Source: a virus
Virus record (IMG/VR): IMGVR_UViG_3300000239_000021
Span: 1-22,308 of that record
Reading direction: 5' to 3' (one strand)
Length of the DNA stretch: 22,308 nt
The translations under genes were made by a program, and so were the position numbers. Of the stretch, positions 1 to 6,176 are shown piece by piece (the first letter of the stretch is position 1; each line of letters opens with the position of its first letter). The notes under the pieces are model-generated. The model did not search any database, had not been told where the DNA came from, and worked only from the letters and a program-made list of their open reading frames with translations.

Positions 1-437
1 CTCCCACTCCAACTCCGACTCCAGAAGAAACTCTAACTCCCACACCAACTCCAACCCCCACACCAACTCCAACTCCCACACCAACACCAACTCCAACTCC
101 GACTCCAACTCCCACACCAACTCCGACTCCAGAAGAAACTCCTACCCCAACACCAATACCAAACAAACCGGAACGAGAAATTGTGGACGAGAACATTACA
201 TCCACCCCACTCTATGACACCGAAGAAGAGGAACCGGAGAATATGGGTCCATATTATGTTCCGTGGAAGAGAAGTTCAATGGAATATTACAACAAATCCC
301 TTCCTCAAGAAGATGCCATTGCCAGTGCCCGGTATGTGTCTGGATATATATCTGGCAGTTTTGTCGGAAATGTTGGAACGGACATACCACCAACTGACGT
401 AGAAACAGAAGAACAGGACAACGACAGAAAAAAATAA
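1..437 (+). CDS. Pro-Thr-repeat virion/tail protein, 3' end only (5' partial)
   Basis: The reading frame is open from base 3 to the TAA at 435-437 and gives the last 144 residues of a protein that starts before the window. The first 50 or so residues are an almost pure Pro-Thr alternation, broken twice by a PEET block. An acidic, Tyr-containing tail follows (VDENITSTPLYDTEEEE) and ends in a charged DRKK. Such (PT)n stretches act as extended linkers in surface proteins. A shorter Thr/Pro linker precedes the C-terminal lectin-like domain of the 10128-17915 gene, so this may be the end of another tail-fibre or adhesin-type protein; that is inference. The GTG at 183 could be read as a start for an 84-residue ORF, but the open frame upstream with consistent codon structure argues for one continuous gene. 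The C-terminal 90 residues match no family I recognise. Confidence 0.75.
   Translation, partial: PTPTPTPEETLTPTPTPTPTPTPTPTPTPTPTPTPTPTPTPTPEETPTPTPIPNKPEREIVDENITSTPLYDTEEEEPENMGPYYVPWKRSSMEYYNKSLPQEDAIASARYVSGYISGSFVGNVGTDIPPTDVETEEQDNDRKK
3..170 (+). repeat. Low-complexity CCA/ACT repeat encoding (PT)n
   Basis: The sequence is built from ccaact, ccaaca and ccgact hexamers, encoding alternating Pro and Thr. A 23-base block spanning the PEET motif occurs identically at 11-33 and 119-141, which suggests unit expansion by slippage or recombination. The array is cut by the left window edge, so its full length is unknown. Confidence 0.85.
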
Positions 438-461
438 TATTTTATATATACTGTTGTTGTC
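417..461 (+). terminator. Hairpin over the 3' end of the PT-repeat gene, possible weak terminator
   Basis: GACAACGACAG (417-427) pairs with CTGTTGTTGTC (451-461): 11 pairs including one G-U wobble. The 23-base loop is all A/T and contains the TAA stop. Only TTT follows the stem, so a classical rho-independent U-tract is lacking. It may terminate weakly or protect the 3' end of the upstream mRNA. The stem is clear by eye; its function is inferred. Confidence 0.4.
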
Positions 462-518
462 TTTGATGGAAATTTATAGTATATCCCCAATGGTTCTTGT
501 TTTATTTTATATGCACAT

Positions 519-668
519 ATGAGTGGGAAAACAATAACCAATTACATTGAACACACATGCGGAGATGCAGTTAGTGTTTTTGTCAGAAACCTATGGGATG
601 GAAACGGATGGCCAATAGTAAGTTCTATATTAGTGTTGACAGATTGGAATTTTTTGTGTTTAGTGTAA
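519..668 (+). CDS. Possible 49-residue small protein
   Basis: ATG at 519 opens a 49-codon frame ending at TAA 666-668. The product begins MSGKTITNYIEHTCGD and has a Trp-rich, hydrophobic second half (NLWDGNGWPIVSSILVL). Its stop lies only six bases before the ATG of the next gene and in the same frame, an arrangement that would allow coupled translation. There is no clear Shine-Dalgarno sequence, and I recognise no homologue. The alternative is that 438-674 is a plain AT-rich untranslated leader. The short length keeps confidence low. Confidence 0.35.
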   Translation: MSGKTITNYIEHTCGDAVSVFVRNLWDGNGWPIVSSILVLTDWNFLCLV

Positions 669-674
669 TATGTT

Positions 675-944
675 ATGGCAGATATATATGTATATATTTT
701 AGTAAGTGGGGGGTCGATGTTTATATGCATTCTAATGTATATTATATGGAATTTGTACAACAAAAACAAAACATATGAACAATGGATACTACAAACGAGG
801 GATGATGTAGATACATTAAATGAAACAGTGACTGAATTGGATAGTCAACAAATATTTGAAAAGGACGACGAGGTGGGGGCGGTCTTCACAGGAATTAAAG
901 AACTTATACAGAGTTTTAAAAAAAAGGTTAAGGATGGAACATGA
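675..944 (+). CDS. Small membrane-anchored coiled-coil phage protein
   Basis: 89 residues. Residues 3-28 form one hydrophobic membrane segment (YVYILVSGGSMFICILMYII). An Asn/Lys stretch follows, then a polar, probably coiled-coil region (VDTLNETVTELDSQQ), and then FEKDDEVGAVFTGIKELIQSF. The FE-DDEVG...F..IK pattern resembles small conserved proteins of unknown function that I recall from marine T4-like phages, so I regard the gene as real. Its TGA (942-944) overlaps the ATG of the sigma-factor gene (941) as ATGA, which implies translational coupling. An in-frame TAA at 666 limits the start to this ATG or an internal codon. There is no good ribosome-binding site. Whether it acts on the sigma factor or at the membrane is unknown. 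Confidence 0.7.
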   Translation: MADIYVYILVSGGSMFICILMYIIWNLYNKNKTYEQWILQTRDDVDTLNETVTELDSQQIFEKDDEVGAVFTGIKELIQSFKKKVKDGT

Positions 945-1744
945 CTAAAACAAAAACAAAAAAAGTAACAAAAGTAGCAAAAGAAAAACCCCAGAAAACA
1001 GAAGTTCCAAAAAAACCAATAAAAAGAAGACGTCGAAGGAAGAAGGGTAAATCTAAAATGTATTTTACCCAAGATACGGAGGACGCAATTGTAGAATACA
1101 ATGGTTCCGAGGATGTTAACTTCCGAAACACTATATACAACGCCCGTATAAGTTATGCATTTGATAAACTTGCGGAAAACATACTAAACACTTTTAAGTT
1201 TTCTTATTTTCAGTGCAGTCACGAAGAAGTTCAGAAAGAAGTAGTAAGTAATTTGGTGAGTAACATACACAAGTATAAACAAGAAAACGGAAAGGCCTTC
1301 TCTTATTTTAGTATTATAGCAAAGAACTTTTTGATATTATATAATAATGGAAACTATAAAAAATTTAAGAGGCATACCAGTGTTGATGACGATGAGGTTG
1401 TGTATGATCACAAGGAGTTGACTGTATTTCCAAAGGCCGAGATAAAAAGACGAGAGTTATCTGAGTTTCTTGAATTGATGATTGATTTTTGGGACACCAA
1501 TCTTGAAAAAATGTTTAAAAAAGAAAATGAATTTCGCATTGCATCGGCCGTAGTCGAGATTTTTAGAAATTGTGCCACGATAGAAAATTTCAATAAAAAG
1601 GCCTTGTATTTATATATACGAGAGATGACAAACTGTAAAACTCAAAATATTACTAAGGTTATCAACAAGATGAAGAATGCACAGAAGAATATACAAGAGC
1701 AATATAGGAAACTTGGGTATATTGAGGTGGACATACATAAGTGA
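941..1744 (+). CDS. gp55: Late-transcription RNA polymerase sigma factor (T4 gp55 type)
   Basis: 267 residues. The first 40 are extremely basic (KRRRRRKKGK at about 28-37). A gp55-like core follows: YFTQDTEDAIVEYN, then IYNARISYAFDKLAENILNT, then GKAFSYFSIIAKNFLI at about 118-133. This matches sigma region 2 as seen in phage late sigma factors, which bind host RNA polymerase core and recognise TATAAATA-type promoters with the sliding clamp as activator. The C-terminal half (KALYLYIREMTNCKTQNITKVINKMK) looks like a helix-turn-helix DNA-reading segment. T4 gp55 is 185 residues, so this form is longer at both ends. AAGGA at 930-934 is a good ribosome-binding site with a 6-nt spacer, and the start overlaps the previous stop. 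In the T4-like phages I know, this gene is not normally inside the baseplate cluster, so its place here is unusual. Confidence 0.85.
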   Translation: MTKTKTKKVTKVAKEKPQKTEVPKKPIKRRRRRKKGKSKMYFTQDTEDAIVEYNGSEDVNFRNTIYNARISYAFDKLAENILNTFKFSYFQCSHEEVQKEVVSNLVSNIHKYKQENGKAFSYFSIIAKNFLILYNNGNYKKFKRHTSVDDDEVVYDHKELTVFPKAEIKRRELSEFLELMIDFWDTNLEKMFKKENEFRIASAVVEIFRNCATIENFNKKALYLYIREMTNCKTQNITKVINKMKNAQKNIQEQYRKLGYIEVDIHK

Positions 1745-1774
1745 CGTAGTTCTGTAAAAAAATATATATGTCTA

Positions 1775-1782
1775 TATTTATA
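1775..1782 (+). promoter_or_regulatory. TATTTATA box immediately upstream of the 1787 gene
   Basis: TATTTATA ends four bases before the ATG at 1787, in a 42-base AT-rich gap. It is the exact reverse complement of the T4 late promoter TATAAATA. Read on the + strand it could serve as a -10 element, which would place the transcript start at about the ATG (leaderless mRNA). Read on the - strand it would fire into the sigma gene. The same geometry recurs at 20202-20209. Direction and activity are unproven. Confidence 0.35.
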
Positions 1783-1786
1783 ATTT

Positions 1787-2197
1787 ATGGAAAAAGACAT
1801 AGAGATTTTTGAAGGAAAAACATTTTCCTCGTTGGTTCGGGATATCTATAATAATTCATCTCATAAAAAGGATCAGATAAATCAACTTATCAAAGATTTG
1901 CATGGGATGATTAAAGATGTCGGAGGTGCTACTGTAGTTGCACCAATGATAAAGGACTATCTTGATGTGGGCATAAAAAACGACGACCAACTTGTAAAAC
2001 TTTCTGCCGTTTTACAACGAGTTATAAATGGTGGAAGCTCTGGTGACGAGAGTGGAGACTACACTTTAAGTGAAGACGAAAAAGAACAATTACTTAAGAG
2101 TGTCCAAGGTGAATTAAAGGACATCAAAGTGGTGGACACTGCGATAACCAATCAACTCGATGAGATAACCGAGACTCCAAACAAAGATGGCCCATAG
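1787..2197 (+). CDS. Conserved phage protein of unknown function, between late sigma and gp5
   Basis: 136 residues, mostly helical and acidic. The centre reads VVAPMIKDYLDVGIKNDDQLVKLSAVLQRVI (about 47-77), a pattern (IKDYL.V..KND..LVKL..V.QR) that I recall from small uncharacterised proteins next to baseplate genes in marine T4-like phages. A Gly/Ser linker (GGSSGDESGD) follows, then a second helical, acidic part. No catalytic motif or membrane segment is visible. No Shine-Dalgarno sequence precedes the ATG; a TATTTATA box sits four bases upstream. The 3' end overlaps the gp5-like gene by 11 bases in another frame, so the two are probably co-translated. A baseplate assembly role is only a guess from position. 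Confidence 0.75.
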   Translation: MEKDIEIFEGKTFSSLVRDIYNNSSHKKDQINQLIKDLHGMIKDVGGATVVAPMIKDYLDVGIKNDDQLVKLSAVLQRVINGGSSGDESGDYTLSEDEKEQLLKSVQGELKDIKVVDTAITNQLDEITETPNKDGP

Positions 2198-5100
2198 TAA
2201 ATATTATAAACGGTCTGAAAGTAGAGACCTGGAAATTATGTCGTTGATGACCCAACGACAAGTTTACAATAGAAAACCTGAGGGAATTTTATTTTATGAA
2301 CTCGAACCGGCCGTGGTTATTGATGTAATTAGGGACGAATCGCACTCTGTGTTCAAGAAGGACAAAGGGTCACCACATCAAAATCACAACGAATGGCCAA
2401 GTGGTTATAATAATACAGAGGACTTGGATTATGCGTGGATAGGTAGAATCAAGGCAAGGGAAATCAACAGTCAGGAAACGGTTCCAGTCAACGAACTGGA
2501 TTGGATACTTCCACTGGAAGCAGGTCTCATGGAATACCCATTGGTAAACGAACTTGTGATAGTGGTGGAGTTCATGGGTTCGAAATATTACTCAAGGAGG
2601 CTGAACACCCGAAATTTCATAAACAACTCGGCCGATTTTAGATACGAACATCAATATGGAAAAAATGACGGAGTTACTTCACACACAAGTGATAACTTGG
2701 TCGGTGCCAGAAATCGTTCTAATCTGGGTCCTTCACAGGCATCATATGGTTCGTTTCTCGGAAAATACTTTAAGGCAAATAACAAAATAAGACCACTGAG
2801 GCACTACGAAGGTGACACTATATTAGAGAGTAGATTCGGAAGTAGTGTACGGTTTGGGTGTTATGTGGATAATCCAATATTTGATAGGGGAACATCAAAG
2901 GGACATGGAGAATCATATGATGGAAACTATGGGAACCCGATGGTATTAATAAGAAACCGGCAACACATAACAACGGACAAAGAAACCAAATTTCAGTTTA
3001 ACATACTTGAGGATATAAACCGTGACGGAAGTTCAATACATATGACATCTGGTAATACAAAGTCTGAGTTTTTATCAACCATCAGTCATTCATATGATAA
3101 TGTGTGGTATGGGTGTATTGGGTGTAGGCGTGGTGGATTTAGTGGTTTATATGCACTGGCGAATTCGGTAATAGGGTCGAAGAAAGTAAAAAGCATAGAT
3201 AATTCAGAAGAGAAGAAGGGATCACTGGGAGGACTATCAATACCGAACGAGTCTGATATGATGGCAACCACCCTGGGAGGAGGAGTGGGGGCAGCCGCCG
3301 GACTAAATCCGTTCTCTGACATATCCAGTTCACTAAAAAAGGGTGACTTGGGAGGGGCCATGGGATCTGCAATGGGAACCGCGGTCGGCGGCCCACTAGG
3401 TTCTAAGATAGGAAAACGACTGGGTGGAATTGGAACGAAGTCGATTAAGAAATTTATAAGTTCACCTGGGTCACCTGCATCCGGTAGAAAGTCTCAACGA
3501 AAGAAGTTTGTAAAATCAATAGCATCCGGAAACTTTTCCCTCAACCCACAATATGAGCGGGGTATTGTTAAATCGGTGGTTTCTGCCAGAACTGCCGGAA
3601 AGTCCTCATTAATGGGTTCCTCAGTTGGTAGTGCTATCTCGGCCGCAACATCTCTCGGAATAGGCATTCCTGGTCTGGATGATTTGGGGATAGATTCCAA
3701 TGACAGTCCGATGTTTAAATTGTTTAAATTGGCCGCATTCGGCATCAGGGCAATATGCGCTGCGTTGCGAAAAAAACACGGACGTGGTTATGGGTCTAAG
3801 ACTGAAGAAAAACTGGGATGGTTACTATCATTGGGGATTGACTTGTCATTACTTGCCATGCTCAAGGCCTTGTTTGATAAACTTCGGGGTTTGAAGTTTA
3901 ATTTTGGTTCATTTAAGTCGTTGAACTTAAATGACCTACTAATGGATCTATGTGACTGGTTAACACAGGTTGATTATAAATCTTCGTTGGTTGATACTTT
4001 TAGGAGTGAAACAAACAAACTATTAACTGACTCGGAATTGACAAAACAATTGGGTGACAAATTTGTTGGAGATGGAACCTACGGAACATATGCCAGGAAT
4101 CATCCAAAATTTGATACCAATTATAGGTCATTGACGGGAGATGTGGATGCACTGGTAGCTGCGTCAAAAACATTCGGACAAACATCTCTATCACTGACCA
4201 AAGGTGGGCAGGAAAAAGCCCATGTGAAATTTGATCCACTCACAGGATTGTTTAGAGAGAAGCAACCAACAACTGGAAATCAACAGGCCGTCCAACAAGG
4301 GACACTTTCAACATCACTACCCGGTATAGCATCACTATTTACAGGAACATCCACAGAATCCACAACTCCCCCCGTGGGAATGTCATCATCTAGCAGGTCA
4401 GATTCCGCAGTAAGTGCGTCTCAAACCCCAACAACTGGAATAGCAGCTTTGCTTGGTGGAGAACTTTCGTCAACCCCAACCATACCCCAACAAACTCCAC
4501 CAAGAAAAGAGGCCTCCACAACAAGTGCAAAAACGACTACAAGTGGTATAACCTCGGTTGGGGGGGTTGAACTTCCTGCTGGACAACGGGTTATCCAATC
4601 ACCGTCACAACCAACCGCAAATGTAACCCCGGTGAGTGCGACGGCAACCAAAGTGACATCCTTCATGAGTGGGAAAGAAATATCCAAAGCCTCCTTACAG
4701 GGAACTGTGCTTGCCAGTGCCGACCTAAATGCAGTTGCATTGCTGGACGAAGAAGATTTAACAACACTCATGGACACTCCACGAATCGAAGCAGAAATAA
4801 ATACGGCAAAAAAGGTACATGACAAGACTTTCAACGAGGAGATGGAAAAGGTTGAAAAGTCAATTTTGGAAAAAACAGATGGTGACGCGATTTTTGGAAA
4901 ACAACTACCCACACTTACAGGCAATCAAATCATAATCAACTCGGAACGAGTAATAATATCATCAAAAACTCAAGAAACTGGAATTTTTTCCAAAAAGAAG
5001 TTTTTTGTTACAACGGATGATGAAATAACAATGGATGCAAAGCAACGGATAGTTATGCGTTCCGACAAGCATGTCTCCATAGTGTCACCGAGTGTGCATT

Positions 5101-5306
5101 TGGGATTATTTACATCTCAGTGTCACCCAACGTTGAAGGGAGACTGTACAACAGCGTGGTTATCAGATTTGTGTGGTTGGTTATCATCTCATGTCCACCA
5201 TGACCCGTACATTACAACATCCAGACCCGCACAACAGGGGTCATTGGCAAGTTTACGTGCAAGATTGCCAACATTATTGAGTGAAAGAATATTTATATCT
5301 GGATAG
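2187..5306 (+). CDS. gp5: Baseplate hub/spike protein, gp5-like (OB-fold plus C-terminal spike)
   Basis: 1039 residues. The N-terminal 190 carry an OB-fold-like region (WILPLEAGLMEYPLVNEL, VIVVEFMGSKYYSRRLN) as in gp5/VgrG-type hubs. Residues 345-430 are Gly/Ala-rich. Residues 478-570 contain hydrophobic helices (FKLAAFGIRAICAALRKK, LGWLLSLGIDLSLLAMLKAL), and about 690-825 is a Ser/Thr/Pro-rich linker. From about 905 a beta-rich part (NQIIINSERVIISSK, then DEITMDAKQRIVMRS) resembles the intertwined needle of gp5/VgrG trimers. A Cys/His stretch (CHPTLKGDC ... SSHVHHDPY) and a LPTLLSERIFIS end follow. In T4, gp5 is the trimeric spike that punctures the envelope and carries a lysozyme domain. 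I see no lysozyme domain here, and at 1039 residues it is far longer than T4 gp5 (575). It is followed closely by gp25 and gp6. Confidence 0.75.
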   Translation: MAHSKYYKRSESRDLEIMSLMTQRQVYNRKPEGILFYELEPAVVIDVIRDESHSVFKKDKGSPHQNHNEWPSGYNNTEDLDYAWIGRIKAREINSQETVPVNELDWILPLEAGLMEYPLVNELVIVVEFMGSKYYSRRLNTRNFINNSADFRYEHQYGKNDGVTSHTSDNLVGARNRSNLGPSQASYGSFLGKYFKANNKIRPLRHYEGDTILESRFGSSVRFGCYVDNPIFDRGTSKGHGESYDGNYGNPMVLIRNRQHITTDKETKFQFNILEDINRDGSSIHMTSGNTKSEFLSTISHSYDNVWYGCIGCRRGGFSGLYALANSVIGSKKVKSIDNSEEKKGSLGGLSIPNESDMMATTLGGGVGAAAGLNPFSDISSSLKKGDLGGAMGSAMGTAVGGPLGSKIGKRLGGIGTKSIKKFISSPGSPASGRKSQRKKFVKSIASGNFSLNPQYERGIVKSVVSARTAGKSSLMGSSVGSAISAATSLGIGIPGLDDLGIDSNDSPMFKLFKLAAFGIRAICAALRKKHGRGYGSKTEEKLGWLLSLGIDLSLLAMLKALFDKLRGLKFNFGSFKSLNLNDLLMDLCDWLTQVDYKSSLVDTFRSETNKLLTDSELTKQLGDKFVGDGTYGTYARNHPKFDTNYRSLTGDVDALVAASKTFGQTSLSLTKGGQEKAHVKFDPLTGLFREKQPTTGNQQAVQQGTLSTSLPGIASLFTGTSTESTTPPVGMSSSSRSDSAVSASQTPTTGIAALLGGELSSTPTIPQQTPPRKEASTTSAKTTTSGITSVGGVELPAGQRVIQSPSQPTANVTPVSATATKVTSFMSGKEISKASLQGTVLASADLNAVALLDEEDLTTLMDTPRIEAEINTAKKVHDKTFNEEMEKVEKSILEKTDGDAIFGKQLPTLTGNQIIINSERVIISSKTQETGIFSKKKFFVTTDDEITMDAKQRIVMRSDKHVSIVSPSVHLGLFTSQCHPTLKGDCTTAWLSDLCGWLSSHVHHDPYITTSRPAQQGSLASLRARLPTLLSERIFISG
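5290..5297 (+). promoter_or_regulatory. TATTTATA box before the 5328 gene, within the end of the gp5-like gene
   Basis: TATTTATA lies in the last codons of the gp5-like gene, 30 bases before the ATG at 5328. It is the same octamer found upstream of 1787, 17989 and 20213. Because it overlaps coding sequence and the octamer also occurs deep inside other genes (for example 1607-1614), chance is a real alternative. Listed as a weak candidate for a late promoter serving 5328-gp25-gp6. Confidence 0.2.
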
Positions 5307-5327
5307 AAAGGTTAATAAGAAAGAGTT

Positions 5328-5783
5328 ATGAAGAAAAAAGAGTTAATAGAAATCATTAGGTTTGCAGTAAGACAGGAACTAAAGAAAAGTCTGCCTGCGA
5401 TTATAAAGGAGTGTGTAAACCCTACACCAAAACCCAAGGTACGTAAACGTTTGGTACGAGAAACTGACCCGGTACAATTGGCAAAACAGGTGTTAAAGAC
5501 AGAAACTAAGGTTGTATCTGCACCAAAAAAGAAGAATCTTGTTAAATATGCAAAAGACCCTGCACTTAATGAGGCACTAAATGCTACGCTCGGTGGGGTC
5601 CCCCAGGACGGAGGCCTTAGTAGAGTTGGGGCAGAGGGAATAACCTCGGATGAAGGACTGACCGACCTTAGTGGGAATCCTGTCAACGAAGAGGATCTTC
5701 CACCAGAACTATCTGCGGCTCTTACACGAAACTATTCGGACTTGTTGGGTGCTATCGATAAAAAACGAAATGGGGGTGCGTAA
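5328..5783 (+). CDS. Small charged phage protein between gp5 and gp25, function unknown
   Basis: 151 residues. The N-terminus is a basic amphipathic helix (KKKELIEIIRFAVRQELKK), then a Pro/Lys linker, then YAKDPALNEALNATLGGVP (about 84-102). The C-terminus is acidic and Leu-rich (NEEDLPPELSAALTRNYSDLL). The order of a Lys-rich amphipathic start followed by a DPALN.ALN.T.GG.P motif is one I recall from uncharacterised proteins located beside gp25 in marine T4-like phages. No enzymatic motif, signal peptide or membrane span is present. AAGAAAGAG upstream provides a modest ribosome-binding site. Only five bases separate its stop from the gp25 start. An assembly or scaffold role for the hub-wedge junction would fit its position but is speculative. 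Confidence 0.75.
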   Translation: MKKKELIEIIRFAVRQELKKSLPAIIKECVNPTPKPKVRKRLVRETDPVQLAKQVLKTETKVVSAPKKKNLVKYAKDPALNEALNATLGGVPQDGGLSRVGAEGITSDEGLTDLSGNPVNEEDLPPELSAALTRNYSDLLGAIDKKRNGGA

Positions 5784-5788
5784 GTTAA

Positions 5789-6175
5789 ATGACAACAACA
5801 ATACCACTTGGCATTAAACTACCGTACAGAAAGGGCAGTGGTGGATACTTTCTACAAACACATTCGGACATGGAGAGGGCCCTGATAAACCTAAAGATGT
5901 TACTTATGACTGCAAAGGGAGAACGTCCCATGATGCCAACATATGGAAGTGATCTGAGGGAGTTGTTGTTTGAACCAAACATGGACGACCACATGGACGA
6001 CCTATTCGAAGATTCGGTGAAGGAAGCAACTGCAATTTGGATGCCCGAAGCAATGATACTATATGTTAGAGTGGAGCGGGATTTGATTAACACACCAAGT
6101 TCTGCAACCCTTCACATAGGATTCAAGGTGACAAACATCCCAGATTCTGAACAAATTTTAATATTAGAGATATGA
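5789..6175 (+). CDS. gp25: Baseplate wedge protein gp25
   Basis: 128 residues, close to the 132 of T4 gp25. The core signature MPTYGSDLRELLFEPN (about 49-64) matches the gp25/TssE family (GS.L..LLFEP), whose members plug the inner end of the wedge and bind gp6 and the sheath initiator region. The N-terminus (IPLGIKLPYRKGSGGYF) and the paired segment NLKMLLMTAKGERPMM are also typical of the family. Older annotations call the family lysozyme-like, but its role is structural. It starts five bases after the previous stop, and its TGA is one base before the gp6 ATG, matching the conserved gp25-gp6 pairing. No anomalies were seen. Confidence 0.93.
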   Translation: MTTTIPLGIKLPYRKGSGGYFLQTHSDMERALINLKMLLMTAKGERPMMPTYGSDLRELLFEPNMDDHMDDLFEDSVKEATAIWMPEAMILYVRVERDLINTPSSATLHIGFKVTNIPDSEQILILEI

Positions 6176-6176
6176 T

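Noticed and set aside
183-437. Separate 84-residue gene starting at GTG 183
   Set aside because: The same frame is open back to base 3 through the Pro-Thr array, so this is the tail end of one longer gene.
438-674. tRNA or structured RNA in the gap after the PT-repeat gene
   Set aside because: No cloverleaf, T-loop sequence or GC-rich stem was seen; apart from the hairpin at 417-461 and the small ORF it is plain AT-rich sequence.
593-778. 61-codon + strand ORF overlapping the membrane-protein gene
   Set aside because: It overlaps the better supported 675-944 gene in another frame and has no motif or coupling of its own.
4421-4924. 167-codon open frame on the - strand
   Set aside because: It lies opposite the Ser/Thr/Pro-rich linker of the gp5-like gene. 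Its Val/Ser-rich product is what the complement of such codons gives, and it has no motif, ribosome-binding site or neighbours on that strand.
2187-5306. Tail lysozyme activity in the gp5-like protein
   Set aside because: I could not find a T4-lysozyme-like domain or Glu/Asp/Thr catalytic arrangement in the translation, so no enzymatic call was made.
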